DNA of 11,432 nt from Neolecta irregularis DAH-3 (taxonomy: Eukaryota > Ascomycota > Neolectomycetes > Neolectales > Neolectaceae): contig LXFE01000688.1 in NCBI GenBank assembly GCA_001929475.1, positions 1 to 11,432 of the forward strand. The letters are read 5' to 3'. The notes below the pieces were generated by a model, which did no database searches, was not told the origin of the DNA, and saw only the letters and a program-made list of their open reading frames with translations. The position numbers were made by a program, and so were the translations under genes. Every line of letters starts with the position of its first letter. Position 1 is the first letter of the stretch. Positions 11,377-11,432 of the stretch are shown one piece after another.

Positions 11377-11432
11377 ATCAATCAATCGGATTATCAATCC
11401 GGGATTGATTGATTGATTATGTAATCAATCAA
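11377..11432. repeat. Nested ATCA/TGAT palindromes at window end
   Basis: An 11-nt arm ATCAATCAATC (11377-11387) pairs with GATTGATTGAT (11403-11413). Between them GGATT and AATCC (11388-11392, 11396-11400) form a perfect inner stem with a 3-nt loop, leaving a GG bulge. A second perfect palindrome has 11-nt arms at 11409-11419 and 11422-11432 around TG. The two share the TGAT run, so alternative foldings compete. The repeat may continue past the window. Confidence 0.8.

Noticed and set aside
11341-11432. Telomeric repeat at the window edge
   Set aside because: The unit is ATCA/TGAT in both orientations, not the TTAGGG-like unit expected in filamentous ascomycetes.

Overview
This window is nuclear DNA from an ascomycete fungus, most likely a filamentous one (Pezizomycotina). 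It is moderately AT-rich and gene-dense. It carries six spliced protein-coding genes, each assigned by reading conserved protein blocks across short GT-AG gaps. I see no bacterial-style operon, rRNA, tRNA, CRISPR array, transposase or reverse transcriptase.

Layout, left to right. 1-436: no gene recognised. 437-2438 (+): Zn2Cys6 transcription factor with a middle homology (fungal_trans) domain. 2573-4883 (+): probable Zip2/SHOC1-type meiotic crossover protein with an XPF-like fold and a C-terminal helix-hairpin-helix region. 4884-5348: non-coding. 5349-6606 (+): Ssr4 (DUF1750) subunit of the SWI/SNF and RSC chromatin remodellers. 6719-7246 (-): small mitochondrial coiled-coil protein, convergent with Ssr4. 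7551-8755 (+): seven-bladed WD40 protein, orthologue of WDR5/Swd3 of the COMPASS H3K4 methyltransferase, divergent from the mitochondrial gene. 9210-11199 (+): secreted, probably GPI-anchored lysophospholipase (phospholipase B). 11200-11432: 3' flank ending in a nested set of ATCA/TGAT palindromes.

The genes do not form one pathway. Two act on chromatin (Ssr4, Swd3), one in meiosis, one in transcription, one in mitochondria and one at the cell surface. The neighbourhood looks like ordinary chromosome-arm housekeeping content.

The unusual property is the architecture. About 21 introns can be placed, and nearly all are 29-44 nt (mean about 37), well below the 50-70 nt usual in filamentous ascomycetes. 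Read naively, the genes look shattered by frameshifts. Removing these mini-introns restores open, conserved proteins in all six. Two introns are multiples of three without a stop, one appears to use a GC donor, and one appears to be only 29 nt. I know of no published description of this locus, and the organism cannot be named from the sequence alone.
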